A stretch of 64,000 nt of DNA from Rhodovastum atsumiense (GTDB taxonomy: Bacteria; Pseudomonadota; Alphaproteobacteria; Acetobacterales; Acetobacteraceae). Of this stretch, positions 21,529-31,167 are shown piece by piece. Each line of letters starts with the position of its first letter. The stretch's first letter is position 1. The stretch is taken from positions 5,377,501 through 5,441,500 of the forward strand of contig NZ_OW485601.1 in NCBI RefSeq assembly GCF_937425535.1. The letters are read 5' to 3'. The position numbers and the translations under genes are program-made. The notes beneath the pieces are model-generated. The model was not told the DNA's origin and did no database searches. It saw only the letters and a program-made list of their open reading frames with translations.

Positions 21529-22881
21529 TCAGCGGCCGCGCGATCCGCCGCGCCCCGGTTCGGATCGCCAGCTTTCCTCGGCGGTGCGGCGTACGCGGGC
21601 GGCTTCGCCCGGGTCGGCCGGCTTGATCCTGCCCGCGTCGAGATGCGCGGCCAGTTCGCGGGCGGCCTCGGCGTCCCCGAGGGCGGTGGCCCGGCGCATC
21701 CAGGTTCCCGCCTCGGTCGCCAGCTTCGCCGCCAGCGCGACGTTCGCCACCAGGCGGAGATCCGCCGCCTTGCCGGAGCGGGCGATCTCGGACAGCACTT
21801 CCTTGCCGCGCGCGACGATGACCGCGTCGCGCGAGGTCAGCATCAACTGCGCGGTTTCCGCCTTGTTCTTGGCCGAGGGGCCTATCCGCAGGGCGTTCTC
21901 GTAATCCCGGCGGGCCACCCGTTCCTCGCCCTTGCGGGCGGTCAGTACCGGATAGATGTCGCGCAGATAGGCATAGCGGCGGGCCGCGGCGGCATTGCCG
22001 TCCCGGGCGGCCTCGTTGTACCACCCGCTGGCCTTGGTGATGTTGCGGCCGACCCCGAGCCCTTCCTCGTAGCATTTGCCGGTCTGGTGCTTCGCCCGGG
22101 TGACCCCGAGCAGGGCCGCCTTCTCGAAATAAAGGAACGCCGTCGTCGGATGTTCCCGCACGCCGACGCCCTGGGCGTGGCAGAAGCCCAGCCACAGCGT
22201 GCCCTCGGGATGCCCCGCGGCGGCGGCGATGGAAAGGGCGGCAAAGATTTCGTCGCTGTCGCCATCGCCCCACAGCAGATGGCCCAGTTCGAAAGCTGCC
22301 TTGGGTCGTCCGGCGGCGGTGGCGGCGCGCAGCAGTTCCAGCGTCTCGGTGCGATGGCCGCCGCTGGTCGCCAGCATGACCCCCAGGCGCTCGGCCGCTT
22401 CCGGGGATCCGGCCGTGGCGGCGACCCGCAGCCAGTGTTCGCTTTGCTTCGGATCGGCGGGGACACCCCGGCCCGACCGCATGGCCTCTGCCCAGGCCAG
22501 CATGCCTTCGGTGTCACCGGCCTCGGCCGCGGTCCGGTACCACTGCGCTGCCCGGGCGTGATCCACGGGCACGAGGTTGCCGGCGGTCAGCATCGCCCCG
22601 GCGGCAAGCATCGCACTGACGATCCCCCCTGCGGCCGCGATCTCGAAATGCGTCAGGGCGCCTTCCGGATCCGGCGGTCCGCCCAGCCCGTCGCGCAGCA
22701 TGACGCCGGCCTGCTCCGCCGCCGTCAGCTTGCCTTCGGCGGCCAGGGTCAGGGCGAGACGCCGTGCGGCGATCTGGCCAAGCGAGGTCGCGTGTCCGTT
22801 CAGGCCAGGCCCATGCGAACCTGCCGCGCCGTTCGTGTGGGGCCGGGGGGAAGGCGGGGGCGCGTCGGCACGGCTTTGCAT
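21529..22881 (-). CDS. Sel1-like repeat protein
   Basis: About 450 residues with tandem Sel1/TPR-like helical repeats, for example AAQWYRTAAEAGDTEGM, SEHWLRVAATAGSPEAA, and AFLYFEKAALLGVTRAK. Such repeats bind other proteins, often in envelope or signalling complexes. No signal peptide is visible with the chosen start (MQSRADAPPP); an upstream extension of 61 codons is open but low-complexity. The partner is unknown. Confidence 0.75.
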   Translation of the reverse strand: MQSRADAPPPSPRPHTNGAAGSHGPGLNGHATSLGQIAARRLALTLAAEGKLTAAEQAGVMLRDGLGGPPDPEGALTHFEIAAAGGIVSAMLAAGAMLTAGNLVPVDHARAAQWYRTAAEAGDTEGMLAWAEAMRSGRGVPADPKQSEHWLRVAATAGSPEAAERLGVMLATSGGHRTETLELLRAATAAGRPKAAFELGHLLWGDGDSDEIFAALSIAAAAGHPEGTLWLGFCHAQGVGVREHPTTAFLYFEKAALLGVTRAKHQTGKCYEEGLGVGRNITKASGWYNEAARDGNAAAARRYAYLRDIYPVLTARKGEERVARRDYENALRIGPSAKNKAETAQLMLTSRDAVIVARGKEVLSEIARSGKAADLRLVANVALAAKLATEAGTWMRRATALGDAEAARELAAHLDAGRIKPADPGEAARVRRTAEESWRSEPGRGGSRGR

Positions 22882-23241
22882 CACGGGCAGCAACTCTCTT
22901 GGTCGTGCAAACAGTAGTTGGCTTTTCCCTCGCCTCCGGGGGGCCGCCCGCGGGGACTGCCGGGGATGAATACACGCGCAGGGTGAGAAATGCACGGCTT
23001 TGTTCAGCCGAAAATCTTGATTGTCAGATGTCACGTTTAAAATAAAAACCAAATCATATTGCAATATTTCTACGATTTCGATTTATATATCATCCCGGAC
23101 TGGTGGCGTTTTCGGATATATGAATACCAACATCACGACGATGATTTGTCATGATCCCGAATTCGGGTGAATATTCGGTCGTGGTCGACCGGTTGCCGAC
23201 GGGTCCCGCGACGGGCTCAACGCCGCGGGACCGAGGCCGAT
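22882..23241. other. AT-rich intergenic region, no gene identified
   Basis: A 360-bp spacer between the Sel1 gene start and the 3' end of the adenosyltransferase gene. The part at about 23025-23160 is clearly AT-rich compared with its surroundings and probably holds promoter elements for the Sel1 gene. No RNA gene or protein was recognised. Confidence 0.5.
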
Positions 23242-23817
23242 TCAGCGGATGCCGCGTGGCGCCCAAAGGTCGTCGCCGTTCCCGTTGTCGTTCAGCCGCC
23301 GTGCCAGGACGAACAGGAAATCGGACAGCCGGTTGAGGTAGCGCAGGATTTCGGGATTGACCGGCTCGGCGTGCGCCAGCGACACCACTCGCCGTTCCGC
23401 CCGCCTTGCCACGGCGCGGGCGAAATGCGCCAGTGCCGCCGCCTGCGTGCCGCCCGCCAGGATGAAATTGGCCAGTCGCGGCATCGCCGCGTCCATCGCC
23501 GCCAGCTCCTGCTCGATGCGCAGCAACGGCGCCTCCGTCACCGCCAGCGCGGCATCCTGCCCGGCCACGCCGTGCAGGTCGGCGCAGACATGGAACAGGT
23601 CGACCTGCACACGCCGCAGCATCGCCGCGACCTCCGCGTCCTCCGTCGCGCCGGCGCGCAGCATGCCGAGGATCGTGCCCAGCTCGTCGATCGCGCCGCA
23701 GGCTTCGACGCGGGCGGCGTCCTTCGGCACCCGTGCGCCGCCGCCGACCGAGGTTTCCCCACCATCGCCGCGGCGGGTCACCACCCGCGTCCCCCGCGCC
23801 GTTGCTTCTTCCGCCAT
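23242..23817 (-). CDS. PduO-type cob(I)yrinic acid a,c-diamide adenosyltransferase
   Basis: A 191-residue PduO-type ATP:cob(I)alamin adenosyltransferase. Characteristic stretches are TRRGDGGETSVGGG near the N-terminus (ATP binding), EACGAIDELGTILG, and the C-terminal PEILRYLNRLSDFLFVLAR. It attaches the adenosyl ligand to cobalt in corrinoids. It is the last of four minus-strand cobalamin genes, 44 bp after cobS. Confidence 0.93.
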   Translation of the reverse strand: MAEEATARGTRVVTRRGDGGETSVGGGARVPKDAARVEACGAIDELGTILGMLRAGATEDAEVAAMLRRVQVDLFHVCADLHGVAGQDAALAVTEAPLLRIEQELAAMDAAMPRLANFILAGGTQAAALAHFARAVARRAERRVVSLAHAEPVNPEILRYLNRLSDFLFVLARRLNDNGNGDDLWAPRGIR

Positions 23818-23861
23818 GAGAGATTTCCCCTTTTTTATAGTGAACCGGGACAGGCGGCCGC

Positions 23862-24611
23862 TCAGGCGGTCGCCAGCACTGCCAGCAGGATCGCCAGCTC
23901 CGTCACCTGCTGCGTCGCCCCCACGCAATCGCCCGTGTAGCCACCGATCCGCCCGCCGAACCACAGCACGCAGCCCAGCCAGACCAGGGCAGCCGCCCCG
24001 AGTGCCGGCAGCGGCACGCCAAGCAGGAATGGCGCCAGCCCCGTGGCCGCGGCCAGGGCCAGGCGCGGCGCGCTCTTCCGCCCCACCACCGGCCGCGCCC
24101 GGCTGCCCTCGCCGCGGGCGTAGGGCAGCACCGCCATCAGCGCCACCGCCCAGGCGCGGCTGGCGGCCTGCGCGGCCAGTACGGTGGCTGGCAGGATCGC
24201 CCCCGGCAGCGCCGCCATCGCCTGCCAGCGCAACCCCACCATCACCACCAGCCCTGCCATCCCGTAGCTGCCGACACAGGAATCCTGCATGATCGCCAAC
24301 ACGCGCTCGCGCGTGGCGCCGCCGCCGAAGCCGTCGCAGACATCGGCGAAGCCGTCTTCCTGCAGCGCGCCGGTCAGCAGCACGCCGACCGCCACTGCGA
24401 GCCCCGCCGCCACCGGCGCGGCCAGCCAGGGCCGCGCCGCCGCCCAGCACGTCCCCATCGCCGCGCCGACCACCAGCCCGATCAGGGGCCAGTAACAGGC
24501 GGCGCGGCGCAGGTCGGCGGCGTCCAGCAACGGCCGGCGCGGCACCGGCAGGCGGCTGAAGAATACCGCCGCCGCCAGGACCGCCCGCACCTCGGTGGTC
24601 AGCCGCTGCAT
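23862..24611 (-). CDS. cobS: Adenosylcobinamide-GDP ribazoletransferase (cobalamin synthase)
   Basis: A 249-residue polytopic membrane enzyme. The CobS signature EDGFADVCDGFGGG is present, followed by VLAIMQDSCVGSYG. It joins adenosylcobinamide-GDP and alpha-ribazole in the last assembly step of adenosylcobalamin. The start overlaps the end of cobT by 13 bases, so the two are coupled. Confidence 0.95.
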   Translation of the reverse strand: MQRLTTEVRAVLAAAVFFSRLPVPRRPLLDAADLRRAACYWPLIGLVVGAAMGTCWAAARPWLAAPVAAGLAVAVGVLLTGALQEDGFADVCDGFGGGATRERVLAIMQDSCVGSYGMAGLVVMVGLRWQAMAALPGAILPATVLAAQAASRAWAVALMAVLPYARGEGSRARPVVGRKSAPRLALAAATGLAPFLLGVPLPALGAAALVWLGCVLWFGGRIGGYTGDCVGATQQVTELAILLAVLATA

Positions 24612-25693
24612 GGCAGCACCACCTCGCGCCCGCTCACGCCGGCTTCGTCGAAGCTCGCCATCTCATCCAGCATGGCGACGGAGGCGCGCACCAGCGGCCA
24701 GGCCAGCGCCGCCCCGCTCGCTTCGCCCAGCCGCAACCCCAGGTCCAGCAACGGCCGCCCGCCCAGCGCCGCCACCGCATGCCGGTGCGGCCCATCGCCC
24801 GAGAGATGCGCGAACACGGCGTAGTCGCGTACGGCCGGCGCCAGCCGCGTCGCTGCCAGCATCGCCGCGGTGGCGATGACCCCGTCCACCATTACCAGCA
24901 TCCGCCGCGACGCCGCCTGCAGCATCGCCCCGGTCATCATCGCGATCTCGCAGCCGCCGAAGGCCGAGAGCGCCGCCAGCGGCGTGCGCGCGGCATGGTG
25001 GCGCCGCCAGACCTGCGCCAGCACGTCCTGTTTGCGGGCCAGCGCTGATCCCGCGCTGCCGGCGCCGATGCCGACGCATTCATGCAGCGGGCGTTCCAGC
25101 AGCGCCGCGTAGATCAGCGCCGCGGCCGAGGAATTGCCGATGCCTTTCTCGCCGGGCAGCAGGGCGTTGCAGCCCTGTGCCGCCAGCGCATCGACGACGG
25201 TGGCGCCGCGTTGCAGGCACAGCGTCACCTCGGCCGGGGTCAGGGCCGGTTCATGCAGTGCATTGCGGCTGCCCGCGCGCACCTTCATCACGATCAGGTC
25301 GGGATGCGGCGGCAGGTCCACCGCCAGCCCCGCATCCACCAGCTTCAGCGCCAGCCCCGCCTGCCGCGCCATCACCGCGCTGCCGGCATGGCCGGCCAGG
25401 ATGGCGCGCGCCACCTGCGCCGAGACTTCCTGGGGGAAGGGCGACACGCCTTCGGCCGCCAGCCCGTGGTCGCCGGCGAAGATTACCACCGTCGGCGCCA
25501 CCAGCCGCGGCTGCAGCGTGGCCTGCATCAGCCCCAGCCGCAGCGCCAGTTCCTCCAGCCGGCCGAAGGCGCCGCGCGGCTTGGTCTTGTCGTCGATGCG
25601 TTGCTGCAGCGCCGGTGCCAGGTGCCGCGCCAGCGGCGGGATCTCTGGCACTGTCCAGGCGGTGGGAGTGTCCGCCAGGGCCGCGGCGCTCAT
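24599..25693 (-). CDS. cobT: Nicotinate-nucleotide-dimethylbenzimidazole phosphoribosyltransferase
   Basis: A 364-residue CobT. It activates the lower ligand base by making alpha-ribazole phosphate. Visible features are the FAGDHGLAAEGVSPFP motif, PGEKGIGNSSAAAL, the central GIGAGSAG stretch, and the C-terminal catalytic Glu in MASFDEAGVS. It overlaps cobQ by four bases upstream and cobS by 13 downstream. Confidence 0.95.
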   Translation of the reverse strand: MSAAALADTPTAWTVPEIPPLARHLAPALQQRIDDKTKPRGAFGRLEELALRLGLMQATLQPRLVAPTVVIFAGDHGLAAEGVSPFPQEVSAQVARAILAGHAGSAVMARQAGLALKLVDAGLAVDLPPHPDLIVMKVRAGSRNALHEPALTPAEVTLCLQRGATVVDALAAQGCNALLPGEKGIGNSSAAALIYAALLERPLHECVGIGAGSAGSALARKQDVLAQVWRRHHAARTPLAALSAFGGCEIAMMTGAMLQAASRRMLVMVDGVIATAAMLAATRLAPAVRDYAVFAHLSGDGPHRHAVAALGGRPLLDLGLRLGEASGAALAWPLVRASVAMLDEMASFDEAGVSGREVVLPCSG

Positions 25694-27240
25694 CGGGCCA
25701 GCGCCAGCAGCGCATCCAGATCGAGATTGGCCTCGACATGATCGGCCAGTGCCTCGATCGCGGCTTCGGTGCGCGCCTCGAAATCCAGCGCCGCCGCTTG
25801 CGCGCCGACCCGATCGAGCCAGCGCGCGCGGAAGCCGTCGGCGCCGAACAGCCCGTGCACATAGGCACCGGTGACGCGGCCACAGCGCGACACCGCCCCT
25901 TCCGGACGCGGCGGCGCGCCGCTGCCGTCATCGAGCAGCAGCCAGGGACGTGCGAGACCGGGGCCGGTGGTGCGGCCCATGTGCATCTCGTAGCCGGTGA
26001 CGCGCTCGCCGCTGGCATGGTCGAGCATGTCGATCTCGATCAGGCGCTTCTCGCCGCCGATCTCGGTCTCGATGTCGAGCAGGCCAAGCCCCGGCGTCTC
26101 GCCGGGCGGGCCCTCGATACCGGTGGGGTCGCGCACCACGCGGCCGAGCATCTGGAATCCGGCACACAGCCCGACCACGCGGCCGCCGCCGCGTACATGC
26201 GCGAGGATATCCAGGTCCCAGCCCTCGCGTCGCAGCACATCGAGGTCGCTGCGCGTCGCCTTGGAGCCGGGCAGCACGATCACGTCGCTGTCGCGCGGGA
26301 TCGGATGGCCCGGATGCACCCAGCGCACCGAGACCCCCGGCTCGGCGCCGAGCGGGTCGAGATCGTCGAAATTGGCGATGCGCGAGAGATGCGGCACCGC
26401 CACCTTCAGCCCGCCCGCGCCGCCCGTGGCCGGGCGTTCCAGCGCCAGCGAATCCTCGGCCGGCAGTCGGTCCGCCTGCTCGAACCAGCGCAGCACGCCC
26501 AGGAACGGCCAGCCGGTGCGCTCGGAAATGATCTCGCAGGCCGGCTCGAACAGCGAGAAATCACCACGGAACTTGTTGACCAGATAACCCGCCACGCGGG
26601 CGCGGTCGGTGGAGGAGAGCAGGGCATGCGTGCCCACGATCGCCGCCATGGTGCCGCCGCGATCGAGGTCGCCCAGCACCACCACCGGCAAATCGAGCGT
26701 CTCGGCCAGGTGCATGTTGGTGATGTCGGAATTGCGCAGATAGAGCTCCGCCCCGCTGCCCGCGCCCTCCACCAGTACCAGGTCGGCCTCGGCGGCGAGG
26801 CGCTCGTAGCTGTCCACCACCGCCGGCATCAGCCCGTGCCGCATCTGGTGATAGATGCGGGCCGGGCAGTTGCCGAGCACCCGGCCACGCAGCACCACCT
26901 GCGAGCCGATATTGGTCTGCGGCTTGAGCAGCACCGGATTCATGTGAATCGAGGCCGGCACCCGGCAGGCCCGCGCCTGCAGCGCCTGCGCCCGGCCGAT
27001 CTCGCCGCGCGCCTCGGCCGGGGCGTCGGCATCACGCACCACGGCGGCGTTGTTGCTCATGTTCTGCGCTTTGAACGGACGCACCACCAGGCCGCGCCGC
27101 GTGTAGGCGCGGCACAGCCCGGCCACCAGCATGCTCTTGCCGACATCGGAGCTGGTGCCCTGGATCATCAGGGCGCGGGCGCGTCGCGGCAGGGAGACGG
27201 TGCGCGGGGTGAACACGATCGGGGCGAGCTGGTCGGTCAT
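25690..27240 (-). CDS. cobQ: Cobyric acid synthase (glutamine-hydrolysing)
   Basis: A 516-residue CobQ. The N-terminal dethiobiotin-synthetase-like domain has the nucleotide loop GTSSDVGKS (about 28-36) and KAQNMSNN. The C-terminal class I-like glutaminase domain has the nucleophile Cys359 in VGLCAGFQ and a conserved His near AYVHGLFG. It amidates four side chains of adenosylcobyrinic acid a,c-diamide. It is first in the cobQ-cobT-cobS-cobO run and lies downstream of bchE. Confidence 0.95.
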   Translation of the reverse strand: MTDQLAPIVFTPRTVSLPRRARALMIQGTSSDVGKSMLVAGLCRAYTRRGLVVRPFKAQNMSNNAAVVRDADAPAEARGEIGRAQALQARACRVPASIHMNPVLLKPQTNIGSQVVLRGRVLGNCPARIYHQMRHGLMPAVVDSYERLAAEADLVLVEGAGSGAELYLRNSDITNMHLAETLDLPVVVLGDLDRGGTMAAIVGTHALLSSTDRARVAGYLVNKFRGDFSLFEPACEIISERTGWPFLGVLRWFEQADRLPAEDSLALERPATGGAGGLKVAVPHLSRIANFDDLDPLGAEPGVSVRWVHPGHPIPRDSDVIVLPGSKATRSDLDVLRREGWDLDILAHVRGGGRVVGLCAGFQMLGRVVRDPTGIEGPPGETPGLGLLDIETEIGGEKRLIEIDMLDHASGERVTGYEMHMGRTTGPGLARPWLLLDDGSGAPPRPEGAVSRCGRVTGAYVHGLFGADGFRARWLDRVGAQAAALDFEARTEAAIEALADHVEANLDLDALLALAR

Positions 27241-27283
27241 GAAGGATCCGGTTGCGGGTGCGAGGAATCGGGGGCAGGGGGCA

Positions 27284-27439
27284 TCAGCGCGACAGGTACA
27301 GGATCACGCGTGCCAGCGCACGCCAGGCGCGGAACCAGGAATCGGGCGGATTGCCCGGACACGGGAAGCGGAACGAGGTCCAGATCGGGCGGTGCTGCTG
27401 CCGGCAATCATCCTCGGGCCATGGAAGCATCGCGTTCAT
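27284..27439 (-). CDS. Possible small basic protein between bchE and cobQ
   Basis: A 51-codon frame with a good ribosome site (AAAGGTG) eight bases before the ATG, 43 bp upstream of cobQ on the same strand. The protein is Pro/Trp/Arg-rich at the centre (PGNPPDSWFRAW) and ends in a short hydrophobic basic helix (ALARVILYLSR). No family is recognised. It begins just inside the repeat element, so its expression depends on read-through from bchE or a local promoter. Confidence 0.4.
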   Translation of the reverse strand: MNAMLPWPEDDCRQQHRPIWTSFRFPCPGNPPDSWFRAWRALARVILYLSR

Positions 27440-27450
27440 GTTGCACCTTT

Positions 27451-27602
27451 CGCGGGGCGTTGCCCCGGGCCCCACCAGGGGGCTTTGCCCCCTGGACCTC
27501 CACCAAGGGCTTCGCCCTTGGAACCCGATCTTTCTGTGCCGCGCAGCGCTTTTGGGGTGCAGGGGCCTTGTGGCCCCTGCCGGGTCCAGGGCAGAGCCCT
27601 GG
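27451..27602 (+). repeat. Modular palindromic repeat, copy D (five hairpins)
   Basis: All five modules of copy A recur in the same order and orientation: 27453-27467, 27475-27495, 27503-27521, 27559-27580 and 27586-27602. The second module is CCAGGGGGC/GCCCCCTGG here against CCAGGAGGC/GCCTCCTGG in copy A, a double change that keeps the pair. The loops of modules 4 and 5 differ (TTGT for GTGT, AGA for AGC) while the stems are unchanged. It lies just downstream of bchE. Confidence 0.85.
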
Positions 27603-27631
27603 CCTTTCTTGTTTCCAAAGCAGCCATCGCC

Positions 27632-29245
27632 TCACTCCGCCATTTGCTGGTCGCCGCCACCGCAGGCACGGATCTGCGCTGCCGCCGCCGCGGTGGTGGC
27701 GGCTTCCTGCTTGCGCCGGGGCGCGTTTTTCCAGGCTGCCGCCGATGCGGTCACGGTGGCCCCGGCGACGTCGCGGCGATCGTCGAAATGGAAGTCCACC
27801 TTCTTCTTCGACTGCGGGCCCCAGTAGCCGAACCGGCCGAGGTCGTAGAATTTCCGTTCGAACGCGCTCTTCAGATAGGCCTTCAGGCAGCCGAGCAGAT
27901 ATTTCCGCCGGTACGGGTCGCGCTGCCACGGATAGGAGAACAGCGACTTGTGCATGTAGAAGCGGCGGTAGTTGTGCATCACCCGGTCGAGCAGCTCGCC
28001 GCGCTCCATCGCCGCCGGCTTCATGATCGGGGTGACAAAGTTGTATTTCTCGAAGTCGAACACCTCGACCTTGTCGCCAAGCTCGCGGAACAGGTCGGAG
28101 AACGGCCAGGGGGTGAACATCGACCAGTTGGCCATGTCCGGATTCCAGTCCATGACCATCTGGTAGGTTTCTTCCAGCGTTTCCGCCGTCTCGTTCTCCA
28201 GCCCGACGATGAACTGCGCCTCGGTGACGATGCCGTTCTGGCGCAGCAGCGTGATCGCCTTCTTGTTGTCGGCGACAGTGGTTTCCTTGTTGAACAGGTC
28301 GAGCTTGAGCTGTGCCGCCGCCTCGGTGCCAAGCGAGATATGCACCAATCCGGCCTTGCGGTAAAATGGCAGGTCGGCCTCATCGCGCAGCACGTCGGTG
28401 ACACGCGTGTTGATGCCCCACTGGATCTTGTCGGGCAGGCCGCGGTCGATCAGTTCCTGGCAGAACTCGACGAACTTCTTCTTGTTGATGGTGGGCTCTT
28501 CGTCGGCGAGGATGAAGAAGCCGACGCCATGGTCGCGCACCAGCGTCTCGATCTCGTCCACCACCTTTTTCGGGTCGCGCACGCGGTAGTCGCGCCAGAA
28601 CTTCCACTGGCTGCAGAAGCTGCAGGTGAAGGGGCAGCCGCGCGCGAGGTTCGGCGTCGCCACCGGCACGCCGAGCGGGATGTAGATGTATTTCTTCCAG
28701 TCCAGGATGCTCCAGTCCGGGACGATGGTGTCGACATCGCGGATCGGCGGTTCGGCCGGGGTGGCGATCACCTGGGCGTCCTCGCGGTAGGCGATGCCGT
28801 TGACCTGGCCGCGTTCGGTCGGCCAGCGTCCCTGGTCGACCGCGCGCACCAGGTTCAGCAGCACCGCCTCGCCCTCGCCGCGGATGATCGCGTCGATCCA
28901 GGGCGCTTCCATCAGCACCGGCTGGTACATGAAGGTCGGGTGGATGCCACCGAGCACCGTGATGACGTTCGGATGCACCTCCTTGGCGATCTTCAGCACC
29001 CGTTCGGCGGTGTAGATCGCCGGGGTGATGGCGGCGGTGCCGACGATGTCGGGCGTCTCGGCGGCGAGCATGTCCCGCAGGGCTTCATCGGAGATGTCGT
29101 CGTTCATCGCGTCGATGAAGCGGATGTCGGCGTAGCCGGCCGCCTTCAGGTAGCCCGCCAGATAGGCGGCCCAGGCGGGCGACCACTTGCCGGCGATCTC
29201 GGCACCGCCGGAATGGTAATTGGGATGGATCAGCAGGATCCGCAT
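27632..29245 (-). CDS. bchE: Anaerobic Mg-protoporphyrin IX monomethyl ester cyclase (BchE)
   Basis: A 537-residue radical-SAM enzyme with an N-terminal cobalamin-binding-type domain. The iron-sulfur motif [10 protein letters not shown] gives Cys204, Cys208 and Cys211. Long stretches such as [32 protein letters not shown], and [14 protein letters not shown] are typical of BchE. It closes the isocyclic ring of bacteriochlorophyll without oxygen, using water as oxygen source and cobalamin as cofactor. The C-terminal 45 residues are Ala/Lys-rich and probably not catalytic. The start was chosen at MRILL, with CGGAGG ten bases upstream. A cobalamin riboswitch lies in its leader. Confidence 0.93.
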   Translation of the reverse strand: MRILLIHPNYHSGGAEIAGKWSPAWAAYLAGYLKAAGYADIRFIDAMNDDISDEALRDMLAAETPDIVGTAAITPAIYTAERVLKIAKEVHPNVITVLGGIHPTFMYQPVLMEAPWIDAIIRGEGEAVLLNLVRAVDQGRWPTERGQVNGIAYREDAQVIATPAEPPIRDVDTIVPDWSILDWKKYIYIPLGVPVATPNLARGCPFTCSFCSQWKFWRDYRVRDPKKVVDEIETLVRDHGVGFFILADEEPTINKKKFVEFCQELIDRGLPDKIQWGINTRVTDVLRDEADLPFYRKAGLVHISLGTEAAAQLKLDLFNKETTVADNKKAITLLRQNGIVTEAQFIVGLENETAETLEETYQMVMDWNPDMANWSMFTPWPFSDLFRELGDKVEVFDFEKYNFVTPIMKPAAMERGELLDRVMHNYRRFYMHKSLFSYPWQRDPYRRKYLLGCLKAYLKSAFERKFYDLGRFGYWGPQSKKKVDFHFDDRRDVAGATVTASAAAWKNAPRRKQEAATTAAAAAQIRACGGGDQQMAE

Positions 29246-29457
29246 CGATGGCCTCCGCGCCAATGCGCCGCACCGCACCCGGCACGGCGGAGGGCAGGCC
29301 GTTGGGCGCCGCCTTTGGCTCCCACCGGTCCGAACCAGTGTCGGTCACGCCGGATCGTCACGGAGACGGGGTGGAGAGGGAGCGTCTGCGAAAACCGGAA
29401 CCGTCAGGCCCGTTCCAACGCAGTCGCACCACCGGGACACCCCGCCCGAGGACGTTC

Positions 29458-29640
29458 GACGGCCGTGGCAGGTCTCCTGGCTTGCGGGTCGTCGCCTCCG
29501 TCCTGGCCTTCCCGATGCCGTTCCGGCACCAGTGACGCAAATCGGATGATGGCTCGCCGCTCACAGTTGCGGGGGCAGCTCCGGCATGGTCGGCAGACGC
29601 ACCGGATTCCCTCTTAGCTTCTGCTTCCGGCAGATGGAAA
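29458..29640 (-). promoter_or_regulatory. Cobalamin riboswitch in the bchE leader
   Basis: Read on the minus strand, the region shows the cobalamin aptamer core in order: AGGGAATCCGGTGCG, then GAGCTGCCCCCGCAACTG (the B12-box region), then a TCACTGG stretch, then CGGGAAGGC, and finally GCCAGGAGACCTGCC. The aptamer ends about 215 bases before the bchE start, leaving room for an expression platform. Boundaries are approximate; the outermost stem was not resolved by eye. Confidence 0.9.
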
Positions 29641-29706
29641 CAGAAGAACCACGACACGAAACCCGTAGCTTTCGACAGGGCACTTTGTCAAGTGAGCAAG
29701 CGTGTG

Positions 29707-29721
29707 GCGGATGAAATCCGC
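29707..29721. terminator. Small hairpin downstream of the porin gene
   Basis: A perfect GCGGAT/ATCCGC stem with loop GAA lies 22 bp past the porin stop, next to a short direct repeat of CTACGTG. There is no T-run on the minus strand, so a terminator role is only a guess. Confidence 0.3.
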
Positions 29722-29742
29722 TCTACGTGCTACGTGCCTGCG

Positions 29743-31167
29743 TCAGAAGGTGATGGTGCTGCGCAGCCCGAAGATGGCGGCGTCGCCGATGCGCTTGGTG
29801 GGATCGAGCGGATCGGGCACGCCGCCGGCCGGGCGGAACACGTACTGGAAGTCCGGCTGCACGATCAGCCATGGCGTGACCTGCGCCTGGTAGGTCAGTT
29901 CCAGCACCGTCTCGCTGTTGCGGATCGGATAGGACGCATCGGTGAAATACGTCACGTCGCGATCGTAGCGGCGGGCCTTGGCACCGATATGGGCATAGCC
30001 GATGCCCAACCCGATCGTGTCGTTCTCGCGGGCGGGGATCGCCCCCTTCCAGGTGACGCCCACGTTCATGAAGAAGTTCACCGGATTGCGGTCATTGGTG
30101 GTGCCGGTGATGCGGCCGAACACGCCGATGCCCTGGTCCTTGGTGCCGGGCTTGCGCCAGACCATCTGGTCGGCCACGGCATAGAGGCTCCAGTTGTTGG
30201 TGCGGCCCAGCGCCACCCCGCTGCTCGACGGATCGGCGAGCAGCAGGCCGTCATTGGCATAGCGCTGGTCGGAGAACTGGTTGGAGTTGTACCAGCCACC
30301 GACCTTGTAGGTGCCGGGAAGCCCGGTCGCGTCCTCGCCGCCGTTGATGCTGTACTGCACCTCGCCGATGACGAAGACGCCGCGGTTCAGGGTGAACGAG
30401 GTGCCGGAGGGGTTGCGCACCTGCGGATCCGGATTCTCCCCGACCGGGGCGGGGTCGCCGCTGTAGACGCCGAGCAGGACAGCGAGATCCTCGCGCGGCT
30501 TCACCTTCAGCCGCACGCCGGGGGTGGCCAGCGGATAGGCCGGGCCGCCGGAGGGCAGGTCTACCGCCGCCAGGGTCGGCCAGCCGAACGATGCATTGAT
30601 GAACAGCCCGCCATACTGGGAAACCTGGAATTCCTGGTCGGCCGCCTGCTGGCCGACGCGCACCGAGACGCGGTCGTCGAACAGCGCCTGCTCGTACCAC
30701 AGCTCGAACAACCGGGTGGCGCGGGTGGCCTCGATGCCGCTGACGGTGTTGATGTTGCCGATGTTGTTGGAACTCAGGCCACGGCCGTGGATCTGGTAGG
30801 CGCTGGCGTTGAAGGTGCCGCCGGGCAGGCCGAACGCCTTCCCGGTATCGACCTGCACCCCCATCAGCGTGGCGCCCTCGTAGACCGCGCCCTGGCGGAA
30901 GCCGCCGCTGACATTGCCGAGCACCTCGCTGGTCTCCTGCAGGGTCAGGGTGACGCCGGCATCCTCCAGCCGGGAGCGCAGCCCGCCGGGATCACCGAGC
31001 ATGTGCTCGCGTTCCCAGAAGCCGGCCTCCGCGTCGGCGGCCTGCGCCGGCAGCGTCGCGGCACTCGCGAGTAACAGGGCGAGGGTGCCGCGCGGCAGGC
31101 AGGATCGCAGCGCATGGGGGCAGGCAGCAGCAGGAAAAGGCATTCGTAAGTTTCCGGTCAGTTTCAT
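29743..31167 (-). CDS. OprB-type carbohydrate-selective outer-membrane porin
   Basis: A 474-residue outer-membrane beta-barrel of the OprB family. A signal peptide is visible (hydrophobic LALLLASAATLPAQA, cleavage near residue 43) and the protein ends with a phenylalanine (STITF), as outer-membrane barrels do. The mature start GFWEREHMLGDPGGLRSRL is typical of OprB proteins, usually linked to sugar uptake. Its ATG overlaps the upstream exported-protein stop (ATGA), and both sit behind cbtB-cbtA. A role in cobalt or corrinoid passage is therefore a possibility but only by context. Confidence 0.85.
   Translation of the reverse strand: MKLTGNLRMPFPAAACPHALRSCLPRGTLALLLASAATLPAQAADAEAGFWEREHMLGDPGGLRSRLEDAGVTLTLQETSEVLGNVSGGFRQGAVYEGATLMGVQVDTGKAFGLPGGTFNASAYQIHGRGLSSNNIGNINTVSGIEATRATRLFELWYEQALFDDRVSVRVGQQAADQEFQVSQYGGLFINASFGWPTLAAVDLPSGGPAYPLATPGVRLKVKPREDLAVLLGVYSGDPAPVGENPDPQVRNPSGTSFTLNRGVFVIGEVQYSINGGEDATGLPGTYKVGGWYNSNQFSDQRYANDGLLLADPSSSGVALGRTNNWSLYAVADQMVWRKPGTKDQGIGVFGRITGTTNDRNPVNFFMNVGVTWKGAIPARENDTIGLGIGYAHIGAKARRYDRDVTYFTDASYPIRNSETVLELTYQAQVTPWLIVQPDFQYVFRPAGGVPDPLDPTKRIGDAAIFGLRSTITF

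Noticed and set aside
29085-29348. Small frame in the bchE leader overlapping its start
   Set aside because: It overlaps the bchE start out of frame in a structured leader and has no motif.
29707-29721. Strong rho-independent terminator after the porin gene
   Set aside because: The stem is only six bases and no T-run follows, so it is listed only as a weak hairpin.
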